This document shows positions 25,502 to 33,800 of a stretch of DNA of 64,000 nucleotides, one piece after another (position 1 is the first letter of the stretch; every line of letters starts with the position of its first letter). The position numbers and the translations under genes were made by a program. The DNA is from Acetobacterium woodii. Its GTDB lineage: Bacteria; Bacillota; Clostridia; Eubacteriales; Eubacteriaceae. The notes beneath the pieces were generated by a model, which was not told the origin of the DNA, ran no database searches, and saw only the letters and a program-made list of their open reading frames with translations. The stretch lies in assembly GCA_016213825.1 (NCBI GenBank), contig JACQZP010000020.1:1-64000 (forward strand), written 5' to 3'.

Positions 25502-26500
25502 CTAGATCAGATTCCGATTAATCAGTTCGAAGGCAATTTGGACGGCGTTTGACGCGGCACCTTTACGGATGTTATCAGCAACGACCCAGAGGTTCAGACC
25601 GTTATCAACGCTGAAATCCCGGCGCAGACGGCCGACATATACTTCATCAGTGTTTTCAGCCACCCGGGCCAGTGGGTAGACATTGTTGGCCGGATCATCC
25701 TGGAGAATAATCCCCGGGGAATTGGCATACAGATTACGGATGGCGTCAAGCTCAAATGGTTTTTTCAGTTCCACGTTGACACTTTCGCTGTGGCTGTAAA
25801 AAACTGGTACCCGGACAGTAGTGGCAGTGATCCGCAGGCTGTCATCATGGAGGATTTTCTGGGTTTCGTTGATCATCTTCATTTCTTCTTTGGTGTAACC
25901 ATTGTCTAAAAACGAATCAATGTGGGGCAGGACGTTGTAAGCAATCGGGTGGGGGTAGAAAGCATTTTCTTCGCCCTTGATCCCGTTTTCCAGATCGGCA
26001 TAACCCTTGACTCCGGAGCCAGAAACGGCCTGATAGGTGGAATATACAATCCGGTCGATGCCAAAGGCATCATACAGCGGTTTTAAAGCAACGACGGCCT
26101 GGATGGTGGAGCAGTTGGGGTTGGCAATGATATTTTTATGCCAGTCCAGATCTTCCGGGTTAACTTCGGGAACAACCAGTGGAACATTAGGATCCATTCG
26201 GAAGGCGCTGCTGTTGTCAATGACGATGACGCCCTTGGCAGCAGCTACCGGAGAAAATCGTTCGCTGGTGTCGCCGCCGGCAGAGAATAATGCGATATCA
26301 ATATCCTGATCAAAAGCTTCGTCACAAAGCTCCTGAACTACATAGGCTTTTTCATTAAAAATAATTTCTTTACCAGCTGAACGCTTGGATGCCATTGGGT
26401 AAAGATTTTTAACCGGGAATTTTAGTTCAGCTAATACCTGTAGCATTTTTTGTCCAACCATGCCAGTGGCACCAACGACTGCAACATTATAAGATTTCAT
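25502..26500 (-). CDS. asd: Aspartate-semialdehyde dehydrogenase
   Basis: A 332-residue NADPH enzyme reducing aspartyl phosphate to the semialdehyde. The N-terminus VAVVGATGMVGQKMLQVL is the cofactor fold; SAGGDTS, the catalytic Cys in IANPNCSTIQAV and the later VRVPVFYSHSESVNVEL are all present. TTTTGGAGG is 5 bases before the ATG. It is first in the lysine-precursor operon, downstream of a lysine riboswitch. Confidence 0.96.
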   Translation of the reverse strand: MKSYNVAVVGATGMVGQKMLQVLAELKFPVKNLYPMASKRSAGKEIIFNEKAYVVQELCDEAFDQDIDIALFSAGGDTSERFSPVAAAKGVIVIDNSSAFRMDPNVPLVVPEVNPEDLDWHKNIIANPNCSTIQAVVALKPLYDAFGIDRIVYSTYQAVSGSGVKGYADLENGIKGEENAFYPHPIAYNVLPHIDSFLDNGYTKEEMKMINETQKILHDDSLRITATTVRVPVFYSHSESVNVELKKPFELDAIRNLYANSPGIILQDDPANNVYPLARVAENTDEVYVGRLRRDFSVDNGLNLWVVADNIRKGAASNAVQIAFELINRNLI

Positions 26501-26558
26501 AAGTCCTCCAAAAATTGAAATTATAGTTAATTGCGGAATTCACAGCATTATACTGTAG

Positions 26559-26674
26559 TTGCTTTGATGTTGGTTTCCACAACACAATTGTGTAACGTGT
26601 AGGCGAACAGGCGGCAGCCTGTACGACGTGCAATGTAACAATTGTTTGTGAGAAACCGGCAGCGAAGCACATGA
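26559..26674 (+). repeat. Palindromic intergenic repeat, copy F
   Basis: It lies between the riboswitch terminator and asd, so it is inside the asd leader transcript. Outer stem TTGCTTTGATGTTGGTTTC / GAAACCGGCAGCGAAGCA; middle stem CAATTG / CAATTG; core GTAACGTGTAGGCGAACAGG; apical arm GGCAGCCTGT. Confidence 0.85.
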
Positions 26675-26708
26675 CAGTTTATGAATTACACAATTCTCCA
26701 TTAGAAAT

Positions 26709-26737
26709 TAAAAAAAGCCAGTAACGAGTACTGGCTA
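26709..26737 (-). terminator. Riboswitch-controlled terminator before asd
   Basis: On the minus strand AGCCAGTACTCGTTACTGGCT forms an 8-bp stem and is followed by a run of T residues. It lies directly downstream of the lysine aptamer and before asd, the layout of a transcription-attenuating L-box. Confidence 0.85.
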
Positions 26738-26774
26738 AAAATCAAAGAAACACTCAAAAAAGAGATCCCATTGG

Positions 26775-26948
26775 GTTTTAGATAGCACTCCATCATAAAA
26801 ATGATGACAGTCCCACTGCTCTTAACAGTAAGCCCAGGAAAAAGATGGCAAATCATTGTCCTTCGGCGAGCTTTCCTTTCACAACGCATCATCCCATTAG
26901 CCATGGTCACCGCCGTTAATCTTAAAGTCCGCACCTCTATCGTTTGTA
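26775..26948 (-). promoter_or_regulatory. Lysine riboswitch (L-box)
   Basis: The minus strand carries the conserved L-box landmarks in order: GATAGAGGTGCGGACTTTAA, GATTAACGG, GAAAGGAAAGCTCGCCGAAG, CTGGGCTTACTGTTAAGAGC, AGTGGGACTGTCA, and the closing GGAGTGCTATC that pairs with the first GATAG as stem P1. With lysine bound, the downstream terminator should form and switch off asd-dapA-dapB-lysC. Recognised from memory of the consensus, not by a covariance search. Confidence 0.93.
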
Positions 26949-26965
26949 TCTATTCGATTCTGACC

Positions 26966-26994
26966 ATTGTAACAATTATATTCGGTGATTTCAA
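26966..26994 (-). promoter_or_regulatory. Promoter of the lysine-precursor operon
   Basis: On the minus strand TTGAAA (26994-26989) and TACAAT (26971-26966) are separated by exactly 17 bases. The transcript would begin near 26959, just ahead of the lysine riboswitch. Confidence 0.75.
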
Positions 26995-27027
26995 GGGGAT
27001 ATTGATAAAAATTAAAATTTTTTTAAA

Positions 27028-27067
27028 ATAAAAAAAGCAACGTATCTATAAAAATAAATACGTTGCA
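27028..27067 (-). terminator. Terminator of the DUF1858 gene
   Basis: GCAACGTAT pairs with ATACGTTGC across a 12-base loop; on the minus strand it is followed by seven T residues, 15 bases after the stop codon. Confidence 0.85.
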
Positions 27068-27081
27068 AATTGCTGATTTAA

Positions 27082-27294
27082 TTATTTCGTTAAATCAATG
27101 GCGTCAATGGCGTCATTGATTGATTTAATTAATGCATCCACGTCAATACCGTGGGCCAGCGCACCTTCTTCAATACTTTCAAAGCGTGCCGCCATACAAC
27201 CAAAGCAATGCATGCCGTAAGCCTGGAAAACATTGACAGAATCCGGATATGCATTAACAGCATCTAAGATGCCCATATCTTTAGTAACCTTCAT
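27082..27294 (-). CDS. DUF1858 small redox-disulfide-type protein
   Basis: A 70-residue protein of the DUF1858 type, often called the hybrid-cluster-protein-associated redox disulfide domain. Its CxxC motif is in YGMHCFGCMAARFESIEEGALAHGID. A redox or thiol role is expected but unproven. GGAGGTG lies 6 bases before ATG 27294; a GTG at 27303 overlaps that site and is rejected. It is a single gene. Confidence 0.85.
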   Translation of the reverse strand: MKVTKDMGILDAVNAYPDSVNVFQAYGMHCFGCMAARFESIEEGALAHGIDVDALIKSINDAIDAIDLTK

Positions 27295-27463
27295 TTTTTT
27301 CACCTCCGCAAAGTGTTAATCTCATTTTACTTATGATACATTATAAAACTTAAAAAAAGATTTTACAACAAAAAAAGAAATAAAAGTCGTTTACTTGCTA
27401 AAATAGCGTGCTGAGGTTATAATAGTAGCATAGGGGAATTTTATAGTAAAGGGGTGGATTATT

Positions 27464-27739
27464 GTGATAGTTGATAAAGTAATCGTTAATAACAAGGCGG
27501 GACTCCATGCAAAACCAGCCTCTCTTTTTGTTCAAAGAGCCAATGATTTTAAAAGCGAAATCTATATCAAAAAAGATGCAACCAGGGTTAATGCCAAAAG
27601 CATTATGGGTGTGATGATTTTGGCCGTTCAAAGAGGCGACGAAATACAAATTGAGGCAAGTGGCGATGACGAAAAAAAAGCAGTTGAGCAATTAAAACAA
27701 CTGATCGAAGATCGTTTTGATTTTGTGGATGAAGTTTAA
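27464..27739 (+). CDS. ptsH: HPr-type phosphocarrier protein
   Basis: A 91-residue HPr protein with the phosphorylated His15 in NNKAGLHAKPAS and the regulatory Ser46 in NAKSIMGVM, both in standard positions. It carries phosphate from PTS enzyme I to sugar permeases, and the seryl-phosphorylated form acts in carbon catabolite control. The start is GTG at 27464 with GGGGTGG upstream. No PTS gene is next to it. A terminator follows. Confidence 0.9.
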   Translation: MIVDKVIVNNKAGLHAKPASLFVQRANDFKSEIYIKKDATRVNAKSIMGVMILAVQRGDEIQIEASGDDEKKAVEQLKQLIEDRFDFVDEV

Positions 27740-27785
27740 TTGCGTTATTGATATTCATTAAAACTAAAATTCAGAAATAATGGAC

Positions 27786-27828
27786 GCATAAAGTATGAAT
27801 GCAAATTCATGCTTTTCTTTTTTCTGGG
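27786..27828 (+). terminator. Terminator after the HPr gene
   Basis: ATGAAT pairs with ATTCAT within an imperfect longer stem (AAAG...CTTT), followed by a T-rich tract. Confidence 0.6.
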
Positions 27829-27872
27829 TTCAATCGACCCGGATCTGTATAATCTATAATTTGGAGAGCAAC

Positions 27873-28646
27873 ATGCGAAAAATTTTAATAGCAATTTCAT
27901 TTTTTACCCGGATACCGATTAAACTGAAGGATGTCAGTAATGAAGAGTTCTATGACTCCATGATTTTAATTCCTATTGTTGGGGTTTTTATCGGTTTGAT
28001 TCTATTCGGGGTTTCTATTTTGTTGTCATTTATCCACTTTGTTCAGCTACAGGCTTTGTTGATGATAATCGCCTATATCTGGCTCACCGGCGGACTTCAT
28101 CTGGATGGATTTGCAGATACCACCGATGCCCTGTTTTCAGCCCGCGATCAGAAAAAGATGATGGAAATCATGAAAGATAGTCGGTTGGGAGCCTTTGGAG
28201 CGATCGGATTGATCTTAATTATTCTGACCAATTGGATGACTTACACCATTATCCTGCCGCAATACAGTTCAGCCATTCTGGTTATCCCTGTTTTCGGACG
28301 GGTTGCAGCGATCATGTCAACCTGTTTTTCCACCTATGCCCCGGGTGGTGGCGGTTTGGGCAAGCGTTTTGTGGAAATGACAAAGCTTCATCATTTTATT
28401 ATTTATCTGGTCTTCTTACTTGGCTTTTCAACCCTGATACTGGGCTTGCCGGGACTGTTGACCGTAGTCATCTGTCTGTTGCCGGCGCTATTGTTAATGA
28501 AAAATCTCCAGCACAAAATTGGCGGCATGACGGGAGACACCATCGGGATGACCATCGAACTCAATCAAACCTTTTTTATGGTTGTTTTTAGTGTGTTCCT
28601 GATTAACTTTCCCACGTATTTAAGTCTTTTTAGAGGTTTGTTATAA
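27873..28646 (+). CDS. cobS: Adenosylcobinamide-GDP ribazoletransferase (cobalamin synthase)
   Basis: A 257-residue membrane enzyme joining adenosylcobinamide-GDP and alpha-ribazole in the last steps of B12 assembly. It has about six hydrophobic helices and the signature GGLHLDGFADTTDALFSAR and DSRLGAFGAIGLI, which supply the acidic metal ligands. GGAGAG lies before ATG 27873. It stands apart from other cob genes. Cobalamin is needed by the corrinoid enzymes in this window. No cobalamin riboswitch is visible upstream. Confidence 0.93.
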   Translation: MRKILIAISFFTRIPIKLKDVSNEEFYDSMILIPIVGVFIGLILFGVSILLSFIHFVQLQALLMIIAYIWLTGGLHLDGFADTTDALFSARDQKKMMEIMKDSRLGAFGAIGLILIILTNWMTYTIILPQYSSAILVIPVFGRVAAIMSTCFSTYAPGGGGLGKRFVEMTKLHHFIIYLVFLLGFSTLILGLPGLLTVVICLLPALLLMKNLQHKIGGMTGDTIGMTIELNQTFFMVVFSVFLINFPTYLSLFRGLL

Positions 28647-28679
28647 ATTGATGTGAAAAATTATTAAGAAAGGGTATGA

Positions 28680-30677
28680 ATGAAGAAATCATTAAACGAT
28701 TCTGGGCAAAAGCCCCGAATCGAAAAATCCCGCAGAGAAAATAAGGATTTTCTGCCAATGACAAAAAGTGAGATGCGCACCCAAGGAATTTCCCAATGCG
28801 ATTTTATTCTCGTAACTGGGGATGCCTATGTGGATCATCCGTCTTTTGGTGCGGCGATTATTGGTCGGGTACTTCAGGCTAAGGGTTTTTCGGTAGGGAT
28901 CATCGCCCAACCCAATTGGCAGGAAAACGCGGATTTTGAAAAGCTGGGAGCCCCTCGTCTGGGCTTTCTGGTTACTGCCGGTAACCTGGATTCGATGGTA
29001 AACCATTTTACGGTAAACAAAAAACGCCGCCGGGAGGACGTCTATGCGCCGGGAGGAAAGGCTGGTTTGCGGCCGGATCGGGCCACCATTGTTTATTGTG
29101 GAAAAATAAGAGAAGTGTTTGGGGATGTCCCCCTGATCATTGGCGGTATTGAAGCCAGTCTGCGTCGCTTTGCCCATTATGATTACTGGCAGGAAAAGGT
29201 GAGACGACCAATCCTCTTTGATTCCCGAGCTGATCTGTTGATTTATGGCATGGGTGAACTGGCCATGATTGAGATTGCTGAAGGCCTGAATGCCGGGATT
29301 CCTATTGATCAACTGACCCACATCAAAGGGACGGCGGTGATCAGCAAGGAACCGGAAGTGGAAGATACTGTCATGTTACCATCAACTGAAGCAGTGATGG
29401 CAGATCCTCTGGCTTATGCTAAAGCTACTGCGCTTATTTACCAGAGTAACAACGCCCATGATCCCAAAACCTATCTGCAGCCCACCGGAAACCGTTTCCT
29501 GTGTCAGAATCCGCCCCAATTACCGCTGAGTCAGGAAGCATTTGATGCCCTGTATGATCTGCCGTTTACTTATAGTTGGCATCCTGCCTATGATGAGGTT
29601 GGAGGAGTGCCAGGGTTGGAGGAAGTAAAGTTCAGTATCACAGCGAATCGGGGTTGCTATGGTAATTGTACCTTTTGTGCCCTGGCTATCCATCAGGGTA
29701 AATATGTGCAGATGCGCAGCCGTGATTCGATTGTCCGGGAAGCCAGTCGGATGTCAAAGGATCCCGAGTTTAAAGGTTATATCCACGATATTGGGGGACC
29801 TACTGCCAACTTCAGCCATTTAGCTTGTAAAAAGCAGGAAACCCGGGGTTACTGCAGCAATCGGGAGTGCTTGGCACCGGAACCCTGCAAGAACATTGAC
29901 CCCAGCCATAAGCCGTATCTGGAGACGCTCCGGGCGGTACGAAAATTGCCAGGAATCAAGAAAGTCTTTATCCGATCAGGTATCCGCTACGATTATATGG
30001 CACTGGACAAAGACAAAGCTTTTTTTCGGGAACTGGTGGAGCACCATATTAGCGGACAGCTTCGGGTCGCTCCGGAACATGTGTCCGACGAGGTGCTCCG
30101 TCATATGGGCAAACCGGCCTTTAAGGTTTATGATAATTTTGCCAGTCAGTTCAAGCAGATTGATGAACAGCTGGGCAAAAACCAGTTTGTCCTGCCTTAT
30201 TTCATCACCGGTCATCCCGGCTGCAGCCTTCAGGATGCGGTCAAGCTGGCAGAGTATATTCGGGACATGGGCTTTTTTCCGGAACAGGTTCAGGATTTCT
30301 ATCCCACTCCGGGATCTGTGGCCACGGCCATGTATTATACCGGAGTCAATCCCCTGACCATGGAAGCGGTTTATGTGCCCAAAGGACGGGAAAAAAACAT
30401 GCAGCGAGCCCTGGTTCAGTATAATAAACGGGAAAACTATTTACTGGTTCATGAGGCACTGACCAAAGCGTATCGGCAAGATTTAATCGGAACCGGAAAA
30501 AAAGCGCTGATTCCGGAAAAGGTAAAAAGTGCAAACCGTCCGGCAACCCAAGGAAATAAATCAAGCAAAACCAGTAAAACAAGATCAGCCAAGCCAGCTC
30601 AGGCGAAGCAGTCAAAAATAAATGAAAAAGATAAAAGTAGAGGTAAAAATGGAAAAAAAACTAACCGAATCCATTGA
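28680..30677 (+). CDS. YgiQ-family radical SAM protein
   Basis: A 665-residue radical SAM enzyme of the UPF0313/YgiQ family. The N-terminal half has FILVTGDAYVDHPSFGAAIIGRVLQAKGF (B12-binding-like fold) and PGGKAGLRPDRAT; the cluster motif CYGNCTFCAL (CxxxCxxC) is near residue 328. Later blocks are RSGIRYDYM and LRVAPEHVSD. The last 60 residues are a Lys/Ser-rich low-complexity tail (KSSKTSKTRSAKPAQAKQSK). Its reaction is not known. The 3' end overlaps the next gene. Confidence 0.9.
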   Translation: MKKSLNDSGQKPRIEKSRRENKDFLPMTKSEMRTQGISQCDFILVTGDAYVDHPSFGAAIIGRVLQAKGFSVGIIAQPNWQENADFEKLGAPRLGFLVTAGNLDSMVNHFTVNKKRRREDVYAPGGKAGLRPDRATIVYCGKIREVFGDVPLIIGGIEASLRRFAHYDYWQEKVRRPILFDSRADLLIYGMGELAMIEIAEGLNAGIPIDQLTHIKGTAVISKEPEVEDTVMLPSTEAVMADPLAYAKATALIYQSNNAHDPKTYLQPTGNRFLCQNPPQLPLSQEAFDALYDLPFTYSWHPAYDEVGGVPGLEEVKFSITANRGCYGNCTFCALAIHQGKYVQMRSRDSIVREASRMSKDPEFKGYIHDIGGPTANFSHLACKKQETRGYCSNRECLAPEPCKNIDPSHKPYLETLRAVRKLPGIKKVFIRSGIRYDYMALDKDKAFFRELVEHHISGQLRVAPEHVSDEVLRHMGKPAFKVYDNFASQFKQIDEQLGKNQFVLPYFITGHPGCSLQDAVKLAEYIRDMGFFPEQVQDFYPTPGSVATAMYYTGVNPLTMEAVYVPKGREKNMQRALVQYNKRENYLLVHEALTKAYRQDLIGTGKKALIPEKVKSANRPATQGNKSSKTSKTRSAKPAQAKQSKINEKDKSRGKNGKKTNRIH

Positions 30678-31023
30678 GGATTATATCGAAACCATTTATC
30701 TGGAGAGCCAAAAACACGGTAAAGGCGTGCGGATTACCGACGTCGCGTTAGAACTCAAAGTCAGCAAGGCCAGCGCCAATGATGCGGTCCGCAAGCTCAA
30801 GGAGTTGGGTTATGTGGAACATGAACGTTATGGGCAGATTTACCTCACTGAAACCGGGAAAAGCCGGGCAGTAAAGGTCTACGAAAAGCACCGGCTGATT
30901 ACTGAATTTCTGGTAAAGGCACTGGATGTGTCACTAACCAATGCAGAGCAGGATGCTTGCGGTATTGAGCATATCATTTCGGAAGAAACCTTCGAAAAAA
31001 TGAAGGCTTATTTGAGTCAGTAA
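30649..31023 (+). CDS. DtxR/MntR-family metal-dependent regulator
   Basis: A 124-residue protein with the DtxR winged helix (LTESIEDYIETIYLESQKHGKGVRITDVALELKVSKASANDAVRKLKELGYVEHERYGQIYLT) and a short metal-binding dimerisation helix region with AVKVYEKHRLITEFLV, EQDACGIEHIISEETF. This is near the size of MntR and lacks a C-terminal SH3 domain. It probably senses Mn or Fe. AGAGG (30639-30643) favours the ATG at 30649, inside the YgiQ gene's end. Confidence 0.88.
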   Translation: MEKKLTESIEDYIETIYLESQKHGKGVRITDVALELKVSKASANDAVRKLKELGYVEHERYGQIYLTETGKSRAVKVYEKHRLITEFLVKALDVSLTNAEQDACGIEHIISEETFEKMKAYLSQ

Positions 31024-31050
31024 ACAATAAGATTGCAGCAAACTGCCGTG

Positions 31051-31083
31051 CCGACCAATTGTTAATCTGTTGTTCGCTGCGGG
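31051..31083 (+). repeat. Short repeat shared with 25280-25312
   Basis: The second copy of the CCGACCAATTGTTAATCT element, in the gap between the DtxR-type gene and the rRNA methyltransferase gene. Confidence 0.6.
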
Positions 31084-31157
31084 GTTGTATTTTGTCTGTA
31101 ATCTTTATGAAGATAAAAACAAAACGATCACAAAATAAGAAAATTAAGGAAGTAAGA

Positions 31158-32522
31158 ATGAACGAAACAAGTAACCAAATTAAAGTTGGCGAGAAGTATA
31201 CAATGGAATTAATGGATATCACCCATAGTGGGGAAGGCGTTGGACGGCTGGAAAACATGATCGTCTTTGTTGAAGGCGGACTTCCCGGGGACGTGGTAGA
31301 AGTTGAAATTAAAAATGTGAAAAAAACCTATGCCCAAGGAAAGCTGCTGTCAATCAGCCAGGCTTCAACTGAACGGGTCACTCCGGACTGCCCGTATTTC
31401 GAGCAGTGCGGGGGCTGTCAGATCCTGCATATGAGTTATGAAGGTCAGTTGCGGGCAAAATCCAAGATGGTTAAGGATGCCCTCCAGCGAATCGGGGGAC
31501 TCAAAGAAATCGACGTAGCTCCGATCATCGGGATGGAAGATCCGCAGCGTTACCGGAATAAGGCTCAGTTTAAGCTGGACAATAAAGGCATGGGTTTCTA
31601 TGCCAAAAAATCCCATAATCTTGTTCATATTGAAGACTGTCTCAATCAACCTGAAAGTGCGGCGGATGCCATCAAAACCATTAACGGACTAATTCAGGAA
31701 CTAAATTTAAGCATTTACGATGAACGCACCCATAAGGGTTATGTCCGGGGAGTGCTTCAAAGAACGAATCTCCAGGGCGAAAACATGATCACCCTGATTA
31801 TTAACGGCAAAGATTTAAGTCAGCGTCAGGCTATTGTGGATGGAATTCTGGCAGGCATTCCTAATGTTAAAAGCATTTATGTGAATATCAACCGGGAAAA
31901 AGGCAATGTGGTTTTGGGTAGAAAAAGTCTCTGTGTTTATGGAGCAGCTCGTCTGGTTGAACAGATCGGTGATCTCAGTTTTTCTATTTCACCTAACTCC
32001 TTCTTTCAGGTCAATTCCCTACAGACTGTTAAGCTTTATGATACCATCAAAGCCTTTGCTGATCTGAAAGGAACCGAAACAGTTTTTGATCTCTATTGCG
32101 GCACTGGCACCATTGGTCTTTATCTGGCTGCCCAGGCCAAACAAATTATCGGGATTGAAAGCGTTGGAGATGCCATTCTGGATGCCAGAGAAAACGCCGG
32201 ACTGAATCAGATTGAAAACGCCACCTTCCATTTGGGCAGAGCCGAAGACGAAATGCTCAAAATCACTAAAGAAGGTATCAAACCGGATCTGATTATTCTG
32301 GATCCGCCGCGAAAAGGCTGTGAAGAATCCTTGTTGGCAGCGATTGTTGAGCTGGAAACACCTCGGGTTATCTATGTTTCCTGCAACCCATCAACTTTGG
32401 CCCGGGACCTTAAATTTATGACCGAAGCCGGTTATGCCATTAAAGCTGTCCAGCCGGTGGATTTATTCCCGGGGACTGGACACGTTGAGACGGTGGTATT
32501 GATGTCACGAGTAGAAAAATAG
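31158..32522 (+). CDS. rlmD: 23S rRNA (uracil-5-)-methyltransferase, RlmD/RumA type
   Basis: A 454-residue enzyme. An N-terminal TRAM domain (residues 1-65; THSGEGVGRLENMIVFVEG) is followed by an Fe-S motif (CPYFEQCGGCQILHMSYEGQ) and a SAM-dependent methyltransferase core (FDLYCGTGTIGLYLA, DPPRKGCEESL, YVSCNPSTLARDL). The catalytic Cys is the one in SCNP. It methylates one or two uridines of 23S rRNA. A 20-codon duplicate of its 3' end is found at 33138-33201. Confidence 0.92.
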   Translation: MNETSNQIKVGEKYTMELMDITHSGEGVGRLENMIVFVEGGLPGDVVEVEIKNVKKTYAQGKLLSISQASTERVTPDCPYFEQCGGCQILHMSYEGQLRAKSKMVKDALQRIGGLKEIDVAPIIGMEDPQRYRNKAQFKLDNKGMGFYAKKSHNLVHIEDCLNQPESAADAIKTINGLIQELNLSIYDERTHKGYVRGVLQRTNLQGENMITLIINGKDLSQRQAIVDGILAGIPNVKSIYVNINREKGNVVLGRKSLCVYGAARLVEQIGDLSFSISPNSFFQVNSLQTVKLYDTIKAFADLKGTETVFDLYCGTGTIGLYLAAQAKQIIGIESVGDAILDARENAGLNQIENATFHLGRAEDEMLKITKEGIKPDLIILDPPRKGCEESLLAAIVELETPRVIYVSCNPSTLARDLKFMTEAGYAIKAVQPVDLFPGTGHVETVVLMSRVEK

Positions 32523-32552
32523 ACTGTTGAAAAGTGTTTAAAACAGGCTATT

Positions 32553-32602
32553 TCCGAGAGTTAGAGCTGCCAGGAAGCAGTTTCTATCTCTCGGATTTTT
32601 TT
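32553..32602 (+). terminator. Terminator of rlmD
   Basis: TCCGAGAG pairs with CTCTCGGA across a structured loop that itself holds CTGC/GCAG, followed by seven T residues. Confidence 0.85.
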
Positions 32603-32679
32603 ATTTTCAGAATCTGAGAAAGAATGAAATCTAATGGGTTGAGTTAAGTGGATAAATTTAAAAACAACAGGAGGCTTTT

Positions 32680-32982
32680 ATGAGTGAATTTTTGAGATTG
32701 GATGATTTGATAATGGGCTGTTCAGAAACTGGCCATGAAGAAGCAGTTGTAAAGCTTTTACAAGACAATGGAATAACTGTAGATGACTTTGAGCACGTCG
32801 GAAAGTGCGATTCAGAGTGCCCAAATTGTGGTGTGGAAAACTTCAGCATTTGGCAAAGGAATATAGGCTTCATAAAAAAGAAAGAAATAGTCACTTTCGA
32901 TTTAGATAAGGCTGATGATATTTTGGACTTCGCAATATATTTTTGTAATAATTGCGGAAAGTGGACTACTTATGCTGAGTAA
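32680..32982 (+). CDS. Hypothetical protein with two zinc-knuckle CxxC motifs
   Basis: A 100-residue protein I do not recognise. It has CDSECPNCG near residue 43 and CNNCG near 89, which together could form a zinc ribbon; acidic stretches surround them. AACAGGAGG is well placed before ATG 32680. It lies alone between a terminator and an area of gene remnants. Confidence 0.6.
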   Translation: MSEFLRLDDLIMGCSETGHEEAVVKLLQDNGITVDDFEHVGKCDSECPNCGVENFSIWQRNIGFIKKKEIVTFDLDKADDILDFAIYFCNNCGKWTTYAE

Positions 32983-33137
32983 TGTAACAATTGTGCCTCG
33001 CCTTGCAGGATAAATTGAAATTGAAAAAAATCAAATCTTCTCCAATTAACACAAACGGTTCAAACCCTGTGAGTATATTTTTGAAATAGTATAGTACTCT
33101 GATTAAAAGTATCCCTTTGCCAAGGCCTCACTAGGTT

Positions 33138-33201
33138 CAAACGACATCTTTTTCACCGCTTCACGGCACGTTGAGACGGTCGTATTGATGTCGCGGGTTT
33201 A
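33138..33201 (+). pseudogene. Remnant of a second rRNA methyltransferase 3' end
   Basis: NDIFFTASRHVETVVLMSRV-stop is encoded here. The last 12 codons match the end of the rlmD gene at 32485-32522 (HVETVVLMSRV), with a few silent changes. The preceding residues fit the family's D-(L/M)-F-P-x-T-x-HVE pattern. Upstream codons have lost similarity. It is the tail of a former paralogue or of a partial duplication. Confidence 0.65.
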
Positions 33202-33229
33202 GAAATAAACCGCTGAATCGTGTTGAAAC

Positions 33230-33278
33230 AAAAGGATTCTGCCATTCCAACGAATTTGGAATAGCAGAATCCTTTTAA
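33230..33278 (+). terminator. Strong terminator after the methyltransferase remnant
   Basis: AAAAGGATTCTGC pairs with GCAGAATCCTTTT, with an inner ATTCCA/GGAAT pairing. The A/T ends make it bidirectional. Confidence 0.8.
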
Positions 33279-33360
33279 AATAACGGCATTAGGGGAATCT
33301 AGTTACTGTGAAAAACCGCATGGTTGAGTAGATCGAATTATTGCGTAATATGTAACCGTC

Positions 33361-33600
33361 ATGTTAAATTATGTCAATGAGCAAGTAGGATTTGATTATG
33401 ACGGCATCCTTGAACTTGCGGAGAATTTTCCAAACAAACAAGCAAATCGTTTTATTGAATGGTTTAGTTATAGCGTTGAAACGATCGATGGGAAGAGCAA
33501 ATCTAAGGGATATGTTCTTTCCTTGTTAGATACAATTGAAGTCGGTACTGTCAATGGCTTGCAGCAGATAATATGACATGCTATACTTCGATATAAAGGA
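33361..33600 (+). pseudogene. Fragment of a Fic-family gene
   Basis: The 71-codon frame reads FIEWFSYSVETIDGKSKSKGY, then LDTIEVGTVNGLQQI. From memory this matches the N-terminal region of Fic-type proteins (EWFTYSxETIDGKSKxKAY ... IEVGTxKGLQQIHAYLF). The frame stops exactly where HAYLFxGLYDFAG should begin, and after the stop codon HAIL is still readable in frame. The catalytic motif is missing, so the gene is decayed. Confidence 0.6.
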
Positions 33601-33611
33601 GCGTGAAAAAA

Positions 33612-33800
33612 ATGGAAATCTCTGAAATGAACCAGACTGATTTTGCAGCAGCGGTACATGTCAGCTTTGCTTCATCCAATGGATACGTAAATGCCATTTT
33701 TGAAGAAAGACCTGACGGCACTATCCACGAGCACCATGATATTTACTTGAACGATCCAAGAAAAGTTACTCAGGAAAAGAAGGGAGAAAATCATGATTAG
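33612..33800 (+). CDS. Small hypothetical protein coupled to the SRPBCC gene
   Basis: A 62-residue acidic protein (MEISEMNQTDFAAAVHVSFASS...) that I do not recognise. GGAG at 33598-33601 is 10 bases before ATG 33612. Its last 8 bases overlap the start of the next gene, so the pair is co-translated. It could be a partner or regulator of the SRPBCC protein. Confidence 0.5.
   Translation: MEISEMNQTDFAAAVHVSFASSNGYVNAIFEERPDGTIHEHHDIYLNDPRKVTQEKKGENHD

Noticed and set aside
26801-27031. Reading frames across the region upstream of asd
   Set aside because: The sequence is fully explained by the promoter, lysine riboswitch and terminator on the minus strand.
27740-27872. Cobalamin riboswitch before cobS
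   Set aside because: The B12-box consensus is not found and the gap is too short for the aptamer.
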